The position numbers and the translations under genes are program-made. From assembly GCA_947034895.1 (NCBI GenBank), contig OX344765.1:8809001-8873000 (forward strand): DNA of 64,000 nucleotides, read 5' to 3'. Of the stretch, positions 10,923 through 24,423 are shown piece by piece; position 1 is the stretch's first letter; each line of letters opens with the position of its first letter. Origin of the DNA: Rhytidiadelphus loreus. Its lineage: Eukaryota; Streptophyta; Bryopsida; Hypnales; Hylocomiaceae. The notes below the pieces were generated by a model. The model searched no databases and was not told the origin of the DNA. It saw nothing but the letters and a program-made list of their open reading frames with translations.

Positions 10923-11439
10923 AGTACTAGAGAAGTAAACAATAATTATAATTATAGTTATAGTTATAGTTATAAGGTTTTAGCTTATATGTTAGGTAGC
11001 AAATCTTTGTAGTTCAAGCTTTGAGCCTTCATCCTGATGTGTAAGGATTTTGTAATGCTTCATCAAGCATATGAGCATATTAGAGTGAGGGACAGATTAC
11101 CGGTTTTAAAATATATGTTGAGTTCTAATTGGTAGGCAGTTAGGTGATGACTGCAACGAGGTTATAAAAGTGCAATGCAAGTATGGCTACATTTGAAGTC
11201 CGCCTGAAAGCAATATCGATGACTTATTAATATAATCGTTGTTGACATTATTATTGTGGCCTTATACTGGGTGAATTTTTGGGATTAGAGAAGTTTGTCC
11301 AATTTACATTTCATGGGCTCTATTATTTGTACTTGTAAATTGTAAACCCCAATATAACGTAGCACCTAATTCTGCGCTTATAAAACACCTATGTGACGTG
11401 TTACTTCAAAGACTGAATATGCCAAACTGAAATCCTAAA
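10923..11439. other. AT-rich spacer after the hAT gene
   Basis: Contains a short (ATAGTT)n run near 10950-10975. No gene seen; probably internal transposon sequence before array 5. Confidence 0.4.
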
Positions 11440-11850
11440 CTGAACCTGCGGTCGCCCTGGAACACGCGGTCGCTGTCTGCTGCTCCGACCCATAGTCGCC
11501 CTGTAACCCGCAGTCGCCCCTACCTGTTGGACCCGCGGTCGCCCTCAGTACCCGAAGCCGCGGTCGCCCCTTCACCCGAAGTCGCCTTAAAGCCCCTGAC
11601 CCGCAGTCGCCCACTCACCCGCAGTCGCCTTCAAGCCTAAACCCGCAGTCGCCTCTATTTTTTCCACCCGAGGTCGCCCCTTCACCCGAAGTCGCCCTAG
11701 CGCCCCAGACCTGCAGTCGCCCCTTCACCCGAAGTCGCCCTAGCGCCCCAGACCCGCAGTCGCCCCTTTACCCGTAGTCGCCTCAATTTTTCCACCCAAG
11801 GTTGCCCAAGGCAGACCTGCACGCGCCCACACCCGCAGTCGCCCATGCTG
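11440..11850 (+). repeat. GTCGCC-motif array 5
   Basis: Roughly twenty motif copies, nearly all plus oriented, with variants CCCGCAGTCGCC, CCCGCGGTCGCC and CCCGAAGTCGCC. It includes a tandem duplication of about 46 bp (both copies contain cttcacccgaagtcgcccta). It follows the hAT coding region and is the last array in the window. Confidence 0.8.
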
Positions 11851-13078
11851 GCTGTCCACGTCAATTTCGAAGCCCTGCCACGTAGGCAAAATCTATTTAC
11901 CATGGGGTAAATTTTTTTACCCCTCCGCGACGCGATGTCAAGTAAACTCGACACTTCGTGACACGCGACACGCGACGTCATACGTCATACATGACGCCTA
12001 AACCCAAAAATATGTCAAACAAGACAACTCCCAGGGATGGAATACAACAAAAACCAAACTTTTTAGCTTGAATGTTTTTTTGTTTTTTTGTTTTTTTGTC
12101 TCTAATTGAATGAAGATATTTTCAATTAGAGAGAAAATCAATTTTAAGATTCAGTCATGTAAGATTCATTTGTAAAGTTCATTAAGCAAATCTTAGTGCG
12201 TTTTCAAAGATTATAAGGTTTGACCTTGTTGTTTTGAGTCTATTTCAAATGAAAAAAAGAAATTCATCATTATTGGTCACGATACCGGAGAAATCATGCT
12301 TGCAATCACGACACTCAAATTGGTCAACTTACATGTCAAAAGTAAATTCACCTTTTTCCAAAGCGCTCCCCACATTTGCTCTACCAAAGTGACGGGCATA
12401 TGAAGATACCATTCAAACACCGCAGCCCGCCGTACTGATGAAGAGGTGCCCTGCCTTCAAAATTTTCCAACAGATATACAAAATTCTCCCTCTCATCACG
12501 GACCTCAACTCATAATCAGCCTTGTACAAAAATCTTGATGAAGCAACAATCTAAACATGGACCACCATTGTAAACTACAATTAGTCCTCTTCTCAAGGAG
12601 ATTTTTATGAACATATTCTGTCCCAACACAGCGAACGCAATGCTTGGTCAAAACTGTGCGTCGTCCAGTATATGGACGCAGGGTCCCTTAGGGGATATAA
12701 GAAAGTACACGTTCACGCATTGCACTATAAGAACAGTGCAGCACTGTCAAAAATGAAAATCTGGAACGATCAAGACGGTAAATTTTTTACCGACTTGGAA
12801 AAAGCGTGGCCATCTATGTGGTTACATATGTCAATGCATCAGGCAGTAAAATACCAGGATGCAATGATGCTCTCCTTTTACCAAACTAAACTATGCGTGG
12901 ATCCCTGAAACAAGAGATGAAGTAATAGACTCTGGACTAGGACGTCAACAGCTTCAATCATCCCTGGAGGTCAAAAGTGATGGCGTTGAAGACCTTCAGC
13001 AGCTCGAAAATACGGTTTCCACGAGCTCACTCATTAAATCTACAAAAATATACACTGGAGAAGACCCCCAAAAATTTC
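11851..13078. other. Spacer and probable 3' UTR of the histidine kinase gene
   Basis: Includes a small palindrome (ggggtaaatttttttacccc, about 11903-11924) and a run of gtttttttgtttttttg near 12070-12095. The part next to 13079 probably holds the kinase 3' untranslated region on the minus strand. The plus-strand frame at 12672-12908 has no recognisable features. Confidence 0.4.
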
Positions 13079-16000
13079 TTAGACTGTATCCTTCCTGGTC
13101 AAACCGAGAATTGTTGACACCATAAGCTTGCTATCAATGGGTTTCGTGAGATAAGCATCCATCCCCACTTGCAGACACTTTGCTTCGTCGGATGACATGG
13201 CGTGAGCAGTTAAAGCAACAATCGGCAAATGCCAATCCCTGCCTTCCTCTGCTTTCCGAATGGCCTTTGTTGCATCGTATCCGTCCATTCTAGGCATCTG
13301 ATCAAGACAAGAGTTTAGGTTATCTCGAACACGAGCCGAACAATAAGGATTGATCCAACTGCAAAAGAAACAGACAGACTACACAATAGGGGAATTGGGA
13401 TTTAAAAGTGAAGAGACTCACGAGAATGATAAAGCCAAGTCATTTAAAACACAAATTGTATCGCAAAAATGAACACAAATTGTTTAGGAAGCTTCGAGGA
13501 AACACTAAAATACATGACAAGTAAACGAATTGAAACACTACTAGTTCCGGTCTGCTCACCTGACAGTCCATGAGAACTAGATCGAACTGGTCAACCGCCA
13601 ACGGGGTAGAGGGTGCTTCGCAGTCAACAACACTTTGATCACCGCGTGATCTGCCAATGGTTTCAACAGCTAGCATGCCATCTGCTACAGCAACAACCCG
13701 AGCTCCCAATTTCTCCAACATAATAGTCGCAACCTTGGCCAGAACAGGCGTGTCCTCTGCGAGCAAGATGCGAATTCCAGCAAGTGCGTTGCTGGGACCT
13801 AGTCGGTTAGCGGGTGGCTTTTTGGCTGTATAATTCCGCGTACTTGGTCTTACTTCAGAATGCGGACGTGACAAAGAAGAGCTGGATGCAGGCGCAATCA
13901 CACTTTCTGATGTAACTCCCGCAGAGTTCGTTTGATTACCGACCGCATGCAAAGGAATCTCAGATTCAGAGACATATCTCGAGTCAGCTTTGACAGATCG
14001 ATCCAGCTGTTCATGCAAAGCTCGAGAATTCTCATCGACACCCTGATCAGCAATTCGCTTAATAATTTTCGGTTCGTTACTGACATCATGGACACAAATA
14101 GTACCCAAGTCCTGTGATCTGGTCATTCCCTGTTCAGTACTGTCACATGCATCCGGTGTTTGTGAATGTGAATAATTCGCTAGACCGGACAGGGCAGGAG
14201 GGATGTCCACAACATGATTACGATCAGCTCTCTCTCCTTCAGATTTGTCCAGCGGCAAAACTGAAGTCAAAGAATCAGTGCTAACAGAATGGGATGATTT
14301 CATAGACGCAATGCGATTCCCAGGGGAACTAACGTTTGAACTACCAGGCGAGCTGCCAGGACTTGCTGCTGGACCAAGATTACTCAGGTTGATGGATTCT
14401 TGTTCCTCGGGTAGCTGTAACGGAGTTGAACTTTGGACACTGCAGCTCGCTCCGCTGTTGACAGACACTGAACGATCCAAATCCTCTCGGGTAACAGGAT
14501 AGCGTTCTGAGTTCAGATGCACTGGATTTATGTCCAACGGAAGACCTGTTTCACCAATTTTCCAGTTGCCTGAATGAATGCTCTTCACGCGAGCCAATTC
14601 ATTTGAAGGCCATATCTCTAGCACTTTAGGCAGGGACTTGTTTGCCCCAGAAAGCCCCAACTTGCTCTGGACCTGATGTAAGATATGAAGACCTCGATTA
14701 GACTTAACAGATACGTCAGCAAGGCACCTGATTGTAGATTAACATGTCACAAATGATAGCTACTGCGTTTGAAACACAAAGCATGTTCTCTTAACACCTT
14801 CCTCATCGTAGACGCCAATATACTGAGTATCGTCGCGAGCACACAAGAAACATGGCGCAACCCAAAGTACAATTACAAGACATAACATCGAATGGAAAGA
14901 AAGGTACAAACCTGTGACTGAATCTTTACCAACTCACGACGATCCATTGCAGCGGCCTTAATATTATCGAAGTATCCCGAATTTCGTCGACTGCTGCCCA
15001 TAATTTGCGGAGATTGAAGGTCACTATTTGAATGCCTTGAGCTCCCTCTTTCCAAGCAGCCCAACATAGACGTCAATAACTGCAACAATTTTGACTTGTA
15101 CAAAGGTTGATTTGCAGAGAGCGAATAACCTGTACGCCGCAGCTGAGCTTTCAATGCATTCGGCGTATCATGTGTGAAAAGCCAAGAGATCATAATTCCC
15201 CGATCTCTAAATCCATCAAGCACACTCAGAAAGGATACGACTTGGTTGGTATCCTCTGACCAAGGTATCAGTTCAGCGTCGAGGACAGCCAGTAATTTAA
15301 ATTTCTGCATTTTCCACTTCCCTAGATTTCCCGATAAAACCAAACTCACTTCATCGTCAGGTACTTCCTTATAATCACGAGATGCTGCGGTCGGTCGGCC
15401 AGCCTTTCTGGAGTTTGCTACGGGAGCAACAAATTCAGAACAATCAGTGCCGTTTTCCAAAAGTCTGTCTTTATGATGATCATCCAAAAGCTCTTGAAGA
15501 ACTTGGATTGTTTCGTCCCACTCAGATGCTTCATATACATGAAGGCCTCTGTACATCATCCACTGTGCGAGAGTACCTCTTCCCACATCTCCTTTCATTG
15601 CAAGGAGTACCTGCCACACAAAACATACACTGATTATTAGCATAATGTTCTAGGTGGATTCAAACAATTGACAACTGAAGCCTAGAAGCAAGCCAGAAAG
15701 AACATAAATTTCAAAGAACGGAAGTACAAGATAGGTTTGACGAGTAAGTAGTATCAGTGTACCTTTGCATCCTCCAGCTCGGCAGGAACAGACAAGCGAG
15801 GTGTGTCAGGTTCGCAGTCAACCGGTTGGCCAAACAGAAGGTAAAAACGCAGCAGTGTCCCAGGTCCCTCCTTCTTGACAATTTTTATATCTCCGCCCAT
15901 CTTTCGAACCTGCAACCATGCGTAACTCGTCTTAAGAGAAAATCGGATTCAGTGAAGTAAAACCATTCGCAAATCAATGATCCGCTTCGGCAATTACCCG

Positions 16001-19000
16001 GTGCTATAAAATGGACATGGACCACTTACCAAAGAACGAACTATACAGAGTCCAAGGCCTGTTCCTCCATACCTGAAATGAAAAAATCAATGAATTAGTT
16101 TTAGCAATCGAAGTCAGTCATTCCAGAAAAACTAGGACCGTCACGATTATGCTGGTATACTATAAAGGGAAAATAGTAGAAAATTTACGTACGTCCTTGT
16201 AGTGGAAGGATCGGCCTGCACGAAACTGTCAAATACAGCTTCCCACTTGCTTGAATCAATGCCTGCGATTGGAAATCGTGATGTAAGAATAGGATTGCAA
16301 CCGAGACTGATGCAGAATTATACTTGAATTCTTCAACAGGCAGCAGGACATATGAATATAGATTACTTCCAACTATCAAAAGAACATTGCCATAAACATC
16401 GCACATCAATTAGATAGTTACAAAACCATTTCTGAACGGCACTATACAATAATTAACCTTTAACAACGACCTGGATCGCACCGCCAATAATCATACAGTA
16501 TCCCAGTAAAAAGATATTACGTTGGACCATACCACATCCAGTGTCTTCCACTTCAAACCACAGGAGAAACTGCTCCGGCCCGTGGTTATTGGTTCCTACT
16601 GATTCATGGTTCGACTTGCTTTGATCCCACGAACTATCATTCGTTCCAAACAGTAGTCCATTCCTTATTGCGGTTCCCGACATATTAGGAGAACCGCACC
16701 AACCACGCAGTATCACATGACCTGCTGTTCAATAGAACAACCAAAATGAATACAAACCTGTAAATGACGTTTAGAAGTCCTCAAATCTCTAAACGAAAGG
16801 CAAGGAATGCGAAATAGAATATCAAACATACCCGAAGTAAATTTGACAGAGTTCGCAATCAAATTTGCAAAAATTTGCACTGTACGTGCGGAATCTCCGC
16901 TAACCATTCGGGGCATATCATCTGCACGTTTTGGAAAAGTGAGAAACGTTCTGAAATTTCCACGCCCGTCTGATACCGCTAATACATACTTGAGGCAGTG
17001 ACTATGTACACATCCCTACTATTGAGCTTGCGTTTTATGAAAAACAACTCATTTCGCAAATCCCTGCCTATATCCGGGGTGCGTAAAGTTGTTAATTGAC
17101 TCTACTTTGACTGAACATGAAGAATCATAAAAACTTAATATACCATGAATCTTGTCCAGCTTAAAACCCAGCAACTTTGGCTCCCGAAGCTTCACAGCAA
17201 TATTTCACAAAACGATAATCGATAAAACCTACCAGCCAAGTCCAGCACAATCTCTATGTCATGGTCAACACATTGGACAGAAAACATGTCCACCAACCCT
17301 TCAAGTTCGCGGTTGAGATCAAAATCCGACGTTTCAAGAAGAAGCTTGCCAGACTCCACCTGATTTTAATAAAACAGACAAATGTTGTGAGAACTCACGA
17401 ATAATGTCCGCTACGAGCTACAGCAAGCGGCGTCCATCATTGACTGAAACTCCTAACAAGTAATGACAGCAGTATTCATATCCTTTCTCCCCAGTTTCTA
17501 CATAGGGAACTAAAGCCATTCCAAGCTTTCAAGTTTCAAATGACACAAAAGAGCACCTTGCTAATATCCAAAATGTTGTTGAGAAGGCGAAGAAGCGCAG
17601 TAGAGCAGCGACGTATTTGAGACACCATGTTAACTTGCTCGGAGGAAAGACATTCATCGCATAAAAGGATGTCCAGGAGACCTATAACTGCAGCCATTGG
17701 TGTGCGAAGCTCATGACTGCAAAAGAAAATAACAACAATGAATGTATAAAAGCTCCAGCCCTTCGCTTGACAAGAGCTTCTAACGAATGCCTATTCGTAC
17801 CAAAGAAATCGATAGCTGTTCCTTAATCGGGTAGTCGATACTATCGAAAATTAAACTTTCAAGGTCTCAACCGTAAGATTCTCAAGTCAAAGCCATTTTT
17901 CTCGGAGAAAAATACCTCATATTCGCTAAAAACTGACTCTTATAATTACTAGAGGCCTCCGCCCGTCTCCTTGCATCAAGATGGTTGATTAGCTCAGCTC
18001 TCAATTTCATTTCGGTAGACACGCCACTTGTAAAATAAATGATAAAGACGCAGCCGGTAAGAAGTATGCAGCTAGAAATTGCAATCAAGATAGCCAACGT
18101 GGCTTTTCCCCTTCGGTCAACTTCACCCATTACGTAGGATCTTGGTATGATAATCACACCAACCTGTGAACAAATATAAAAATCAATGCAAACAAGTCAA
18201 AGTTCTTACAGCATACCTCTCGAAGTATTATAGAGATATTGAAAAATTCGGTTAGACAAAGTATAACAACGTTGTGAAACAAAAAGTTGCAATACTAACA
18301 TAATATGTGTACTTACGGCAGGTTAACAAGAATTTAAATTCTAAAAGCTTTTATACCTTTTCTCTTACTATTTCTAAATGAATGGGAAAACAAAACGAAA
18401 AAAACGATCACACAGAACGTGGATGCATTACCATCTGCAATCGGGGTAGTACCAACGAAAATGTATCGATGTAATAGCGTTTACCCTCCAGAACGACATT
18501 TTCTTCATGAACCACAGTATTCACTAGCCCTTCAAAACCATAGTGCTCATTCAGCCACTGTGCCCCAGCTCTTATGACTGGGTCACTTGTTTCATTAGCC
18601 AACACTAAAGTTCTGCTTGGCGTTGAGGTGTCTATCATGGACGCATTTGTGGATGAGGCTAAGAGTTGACCTTTCGGTGTTGTCAAGTACAAATACCCAC
18701 TGTGAGACGAAGTGAGCTCTCGAAGGAACTGATTTATACTCGAGAGTGCAGTTGTGATGCCAGCCAACGCCACTGTTGTGCCTGAACTCGGATGACGAAT
18801 CGGAGCTGCGCTTGATAAAAGTGGTGTATCCGAAAAATTACTTACAGTAACGCGCCATGAAACTTCCGAATTTTTCAGCGCGAGCACATCATCGACATCC
18901 TTCAATAAATCGTATGAATCCGTTGCAACAGGAGGGGCATTTGCTATTCCGGTAGACGGATTGACCGTTTCCGAGTACCACGTTATATTGCTACTATTCA

Positions 19001-20263
19001 GGGGTCCATCAGGCCACACAATCACAGGAGAAACAGGAGCAGGAGCAGATGAAGGACTAGTCGAGTTTCCCCCATTCAAAGCGGTGCCATTCGAAGGATT
19101 CGTGTATATATAGGAGGTTAAGTTGGACTCATCACTTCTATCAAACATTTGCAGTTGGCCATTTCTATAGGCAATAGTGAAGGTCTTCGCGGCTTTTCGA
19201 CTCACAAAAAGTGCCCAAGTAACATTACGCATAGTCTTGTGTACCTGCAGAATGAATAAATGCATGACAGGGCGTTACGATCATCATCTGTTCTTCAAGC
19301 AATGAATAAGCGACACATTTGATCGATGAGACTCAATACGGTTTTCCTTGAAGCTCTTTAATTCGTCAAAAGTCCTTAAGCATCGACATCGATATCGACA
19401 TCCTTAAGTGTGGATGTAAAATGAATACGTTCGTTCATATATGTCATCGAATGTTTTCTCCTGCAGCGGTGTTATAAGTAAACAGAAAGCTGGGGCGCTA
19501 TGTAGATGCACTTACCTCCACCTGCATAGCAGGGCTGATAGGAAGAGCATATTGCCCTAATACAAACTGCGATAGTTGAACCTGACTCAGCGTAGCTTCA
19601 ACAGTACTGTTCAGTAGATTCCACATGCGAGCAATAGGACGGTTCAGAAGCTCGGTGCGTAAGCCATAAGCTAAGGTCTTGATTGACCTTGTAGTATACA
19701 CCGTGGTGAAGTGCCACGTTAAAATTGTCAACAACGCAATCAGAACAGCCAACATAATCTGTCACAGAATATAAACATCCCATATCATCTCCAAATTAGA
19801 ATCCACCAAGGTATGCTGGATTTTAAAACGCTCGTTCTTGAGTTTGTCAGAGCCAGTTCCAAACAATCCTCTAATTTTTTAAGTATGCCTGCACATGTGG
19901 ACGTCAATTCCTTCCGTAGAAGTAAGCCTTTCCATTTATCAATTTCTAAAAGCTGCAACCGTCTACTAATAGCCACGAACATAGAATGATGCACATAATG
20001 GACAGCCAGTCGGCACGGACCTTCGTTCAAAGGCCTTCATTTAGAATTATAAGAAACGAGGGTAGCTTATACAGATGCAAACATACCATGATCGCCAGGC
20101 GAACAGAGAACATGCTGTAATAGTATGTTCGGCGATGAGGACGGTGAAATCCACTGTCGTGGTGCTCATTTTCGGGGTCAAGGACACGCACAACACGGGG
20201 TCGGCGACGTCGTTTGCAGCATCGCAAGAGGAACGTGAACCACTTCGTCATGCTCCCCCACAT
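13079..20263 (-). CDS. AHK1: AHK1-like hybrid histidine kinase (osmosensor type), 14 coding exons
   Basis: Membrane sensor kinase of a His-Asp phosphorelay; the AHK1 family is linked to osmotic and water-stress sensing in plants. Exons in coding order: 20263-20087, 19758-19516, 19244-18432, 18163-17916, 17716-17557, 17359-17233, 16921-16832, 16721-16533, 16262-16193, 16072-16030, 15909-15763, 15610-14912, 14672-13560, 13297-13079. They total 4338 nt, giving 1445 aa, and all phases agree. TM1 lies at ~55-77, a ~350-aa extracellular part follows, and TM2 lies at ~432-455. The HisKA site is SHELRTPM with His495. N box is [16 protein letters not shown]1 is DTGCG (~682) and G2 is GGTGLGL (~710). 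A pseudo-receiver (~767-1000) is followed by a long Ser-rich linker and a receiver with ED1308-1309, Asp1371 (LVLMDCQMP) and Lys1425. It is longer than Arabidopsis AHK1 (about 1200 aa), mainly through the linker. The start is the first ATG after the leader acceptor at 20338. Confidence 0.92.
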
Positions 20264-23200
20264 TGAAGAAGCACAACAATTTTGTGTTATATCTTTAGCT
20301 GGCGATATCTGCTCTCCTTTCCGCTTTTCCGAATGGACTGCGGAGACAAATACCATACGTTAACAAAGAAAGAATTAACGCTTTTCGGTGCATACAATTT
20401 CGTCACGAAACATAGCAGCAAATAATGTCGCCATGGATCATGGATCATCATGAGCAATTCCCGAGACCCGAAGCCGGCAGGTTTCCAATGTTGGTGAACC
20501 CCTTGCAATAAAATTGAAAAAAAATAATTATCCGAACTTCGATGTTAATTAACAGAGGAAAGATAAGTAGGTAGGATGGGTTGCATTAGAGTAAACAGGA
20601 TAAAATAATGAGAAAACTAAAACCCTGCAAGTCTGGGCGACCTTGCATTCGAACGTGTGATCATGTTTGCAGCCTGGTTAAATACGATGTCAATCAATCA
20701 ACCGAAGAACTTAGGCTTGCAAAAACACATGAACGAGCACTATGAGGAGAGCTCTGCTCAAATGCAATAAACATCTCTCGTTTCCATAATTAATCTCTGG
20801 TAAACTAAAATAGGATTGAAGAGAAATGAGTTTCATGAAGAGGTCACTCATTCAGTCCCATGATAAGTTTCTGCCAAGAAACCTAATCAAACTACCAGTA
20901 CTTCGATCGATATTCCGGAACCCCCCTGAATCTTAAAAAGAGTTCAAGCCAGTAGAAACGACGACTTAAAGTCGTCATTTACTATGTGCTAATACGAAAA
21001 AGGAAAAAAACTTTACACCAATAAACCAGATTTAAAGAAAGCTTCAACCACGGTGAATGGCTAGTAGTACCGGAACTGCAGATGAAAACGGATGCCGAGC
21101 ACGAGGATGAAAGAGACAAGAAAGAACAGTGGAAGTATATTACTTACAACTCTGAAACATTATGCGGAGAGCGGAGTACGAAGTTCGAGGATCTTCCTGC
21201 ACTGACCGCTTCTACGATAATTGCAGGCGCTTTATGTCGCTGATTGATCATCTTCCGCAGCTGTCAGCACAGCCGCTGACCTGTACATCAAAGGAAGACA
21301 GATATTAGCGACCTGCAATAACGGCATGAAGAAATTCCGGCTGTCACACTAATAGTCAATGAGACCACTGGGAGCTCATGAGGCATAATGAATGCATCCA
21401 GACGCACATCGACAAAGTAGCGGCTTCAAAAAGACATGACAAGACCAATCCTTTTCTTGAAGCATGTCCAGATGCGCGACTGAATACGAAAATATGAAAC
21501 TAGTAATTAGCAACGATCAACTTATCACTATACGGTATTTGCAAATATCCAGTTATGAATCCGAATGAATATGATTCGAACTTCGACAGCCGAACGTTCA
21601 GCTTCTCATTTCCGGAAATTACAAATAATCTGACGCACCTCTTCGACATTCCATTGACCTCCCCCAAAATTCACAACTCTCATCGACCAGCGCCAAAACC
21701 GCACTCAACTCACAACTAAGATACCTGTAATTGTTCGAAAAATGCAATATCGGACACCACTTCATCGACAAAAAAGTAGCGCAAGCGTATAACGAGCCCT
21801 GTACCAAGCTTGACTGAGATATGAAAGTACTGAAGCGGCGACGAAGACGTCACTTAGCTCAATGGGCTCTGTCAGATAACTTGACGTGAAATGATTGACT
21901 AGAGCATCTCATCCTGCCCTGTACAAAGAAAGGTCAACCCTGTAGTATGAACTCTAGTGCCCAGTAACCCACAAGTGCGGAACAGCGGATATGGTCGTAC
22001 ACTTAAACTCGGGCCTAATAGCCCACAAGCACTCGCGTCTCATACTCGGATACTCCCGCACTTCAAAGTCATCCTAAGGTGCTCCCTTAATGCACCACCG
22101 TCCTCCGACACAAGAACCGCTGAGCAAACCAAATAATCCACATCGAGCGCCCGATAGCCATAAACATCTCTCTCTGGATCTCTGAGTCACATCATTCTCA
22201 CAAGCTCCAAGACTGGATCTCAAACCAATCTGCGTCCGCTAAGCATCCAAGAGAGCAAGAGAAGGCGAAGTACCATCCGCAGAGATATCTACTAAAGCTC
22301 CATCGCGCCAATCCAAAACAAGAACATGCGGGATCCCGTTGCGAAACACGCCATCGCTACATCACCCAAAACAGAGTCGGTAAATCGTCCATACTCCAGA
22401 GGGAAAGCCGACGAGATAACCCTAGCGGAAGCTCAGGCAGCGAGAAAAACACGCAGCGAGGAATATCAAGGCCCAAGGAAGCCAGAGTGTGACTAAGGCG
22501 ATCCAAACAATCAACTGTTCCCCCGACAGAACCGTTGCAACCATGCCTTCGGGAGGCGCTCTAGGTGAGTTAACTTGCGGGAGATTCGAGAAGGAAGAAG
22601 CAAAGCGAGGGCAACCGGAAGGCCGTGCGCAAATTGAGGGAAGACTAAATGGAGACTAGTCGCAGCCTTCGTCTCCCTGCGTCCGCATGACGTGTACACC
22701 AAAAACACCAAAACTAAGTTACAAAAGAAAGCAGCACTAGCTCCGACACTCACTGCAAAAGACTCTACAATACGTTACTATTCTATTGCGCATTCCACGT
22801 CGTGGAAGGTTCGTCTTCGCCGCTAATCACTCCAATCCGCCAGTGAATGCTGACTTCGTGAACACTTTCGTTGTTGACTGAGAAGCTCTACCTTCCCCGC
22901 CTGGGTGCTTTCGTTACGCCCATGCTCGAGTGCTCGACCGCTTCTACCATGATTATACTCGGAAGTGCTTCAGTCGTCCTCGGCTTCTCGCTGCGACGAT
23001 ATTTTTCTCCTCCAAAACAAATTTGATATGCTTACTGTGCAAAATCGCGGGTGAAGATTCCTGCGCGGGGGGATCGTTACTGCATTCAAAAAAACAAATG
23101 CCAATGGGCGGGGCGGTGAGACAGTGAGCGTCTGGTACTTGAAAGCTACGAGTAAGTTACTAATTCTTGAGTGATAATCTAGTAAGTTACTATCAGTGGC

Positions 23201-23500
23201 AGTAGCACAGTACAACACATATTGTATTCGGTATCCAGACCTCTTTAATGTCACCAGAAAAGTGCACGTGGTGATCTGCAATTTTGTCAGAGGAGGAGCG
23301 CTGATTTCAGTTTTAGATCTTTCTTGAGTTTTAGCAGCTTTTTGCCTTTAATTTCCGTATAGAACCGGTTCGGTTTTTCAAGTACCAACTCCATTTATTT
23401 CTCTAATTTTTTTACTCCAAATAGAAATTTTATAGAGTTTTTCACCAAGTTTTTCCTAACATTTTCATATTACAATCGGGTTTATTCTCCAGTTCCACTG
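20264..23500 (-). promoter_or_regulatory. 5' leader and upstream region of the kinase gene
   Basis: A leader intron is supported. The acceptor (tttgtctccgcag) leaves a leader segment 20264-20337 just before the ATG. A matching donor GTAAGT sits at 21147-21142 (intron about 20338-21147), and another acceptor (gatgtacag) bounds a leader exon 21148-21280. Further leader exons up to about 22.8 kb are possible. No other gene is seen; short frames such as 22511-22753 have no domain content. The transcription start cannot be fixed by eye. Confidence 0.5.
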
Positions 23501-23511
23501 ACTAAGAAATG

Positions 23512-23734
23512 GCCAAGGTGAATTGACCCCTCATTGTCCCTCCAGGGCAAACCCTGAAATTTTTATTTGCAAGGCTTAATTTCTTTTGGAAATTCTGAAT
23601 TCATATTTGCAATTAGAGGCCCCAAATTACTCTATTGAGATGCAAGAATTACCAAAAAATTGGCACAACATAGGGGGCTTTTTTTTCAAACCTAAGTTGA
23701 CCAAGGTAATGAGGGGGTCAATTCTCCCTATGCC
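23512..23734. mobile_element. Mutator-type MITE with 10-bp target duplication
   Basis: A 223-bp element with imperfect terminal inverted repeats: GCCAAGGTGAATTGACCCC on the left, and on the right the reverse complement GCATAGGGAGAATTGACCCC. It is flanked by the direct repeat CTAAGAAATG at 23502-23511 and 23735-23744. A 9-11 bp duplication and ends beginning with G fit Mutator-like elements. Related copies lie at 7041, 24125 and 24424. Confidence 0.85.
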
Positions 23735-24124
23735 TAAGAAATGAACTAACCAACGATTCTCCCCAAGCATTGGTTGGTTTTACATCCACGTGAACAAAAT
23801 AATCAGATATTCTGATCATGGTCAACTAGCAGTGTTATATCAACTAATTTAGGACATCCACACAAGATTCTTTACCCTAATAAATTTGGATAAAGAATGG
23901 ATACTTGTTGCTCTTCCACAAAATTTATACAATAATCAACACATAGAACATTTGAAATTAGTCACTATGTATTCAACTTAAAAATTATAAGATTTTTTTG
24001 AAAATTTATAAAAAAGGAAAACATCCGGCAAAACTCAAACAATATCCCAAACGATGTTGGTAAACCTTCAATTGTCAATGCCATTCCTCAAAAGGATGTT
24101 AATAGTCCCTACCACTCAATGTTG

Positions 24125-24393
24125 GGCTAGCCGGATGAATCCACCCCTCACTTGTCCTCCCAAAGTCCTCAACTCTTTTCCCAAGGGTGCATGTTCAAAA
24201 AAAGCCCCTCTATTTTGTGCTTGATCAATCTATTTTCTGCATCGCTCTAAGGTAATTCAGGGCCTTCAATTGCAAATATAGATTGAAAAGTTCTAAATTT
24301 TATGATGGGTGTCAAAAAAAATTTTAAAAGGTCCTATTTTCTCCCCAGGGTATAAAACCAAGGACAAGCAAGGGATTGGTTCACCCTAGCCCT
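24125..24393. mobile_element. Mutator-type MITE, inverted copy
   Basis: Ends gggctagccggatgaatcca and, on the right, ccaatcccttgcttgtcc read in reverse complement. The interior aligns in reverse with 23540-23700. Length is about 269 bp. No clean flanking duplication was found, so the boundaries are approximate. Confidence 0.65.
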
Positions 24394-24423
24394 TGAGTGG
24401 CCCCACTCACCAACTCTAGGGCT

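Noticed and set aside
1..12000. CRISPR-like array from the regular GTCGCC motifs
   Set aside because: Spacing is irregular, motifs vary, both orientations mix, and the context is a eukaryotic nuclear genome.
12672..12908. Small plus-strand ORF downstream of the kinase
   Set aside because: Lies in the probable 3' UTR of the minus-strand gene and has no domain or context support.
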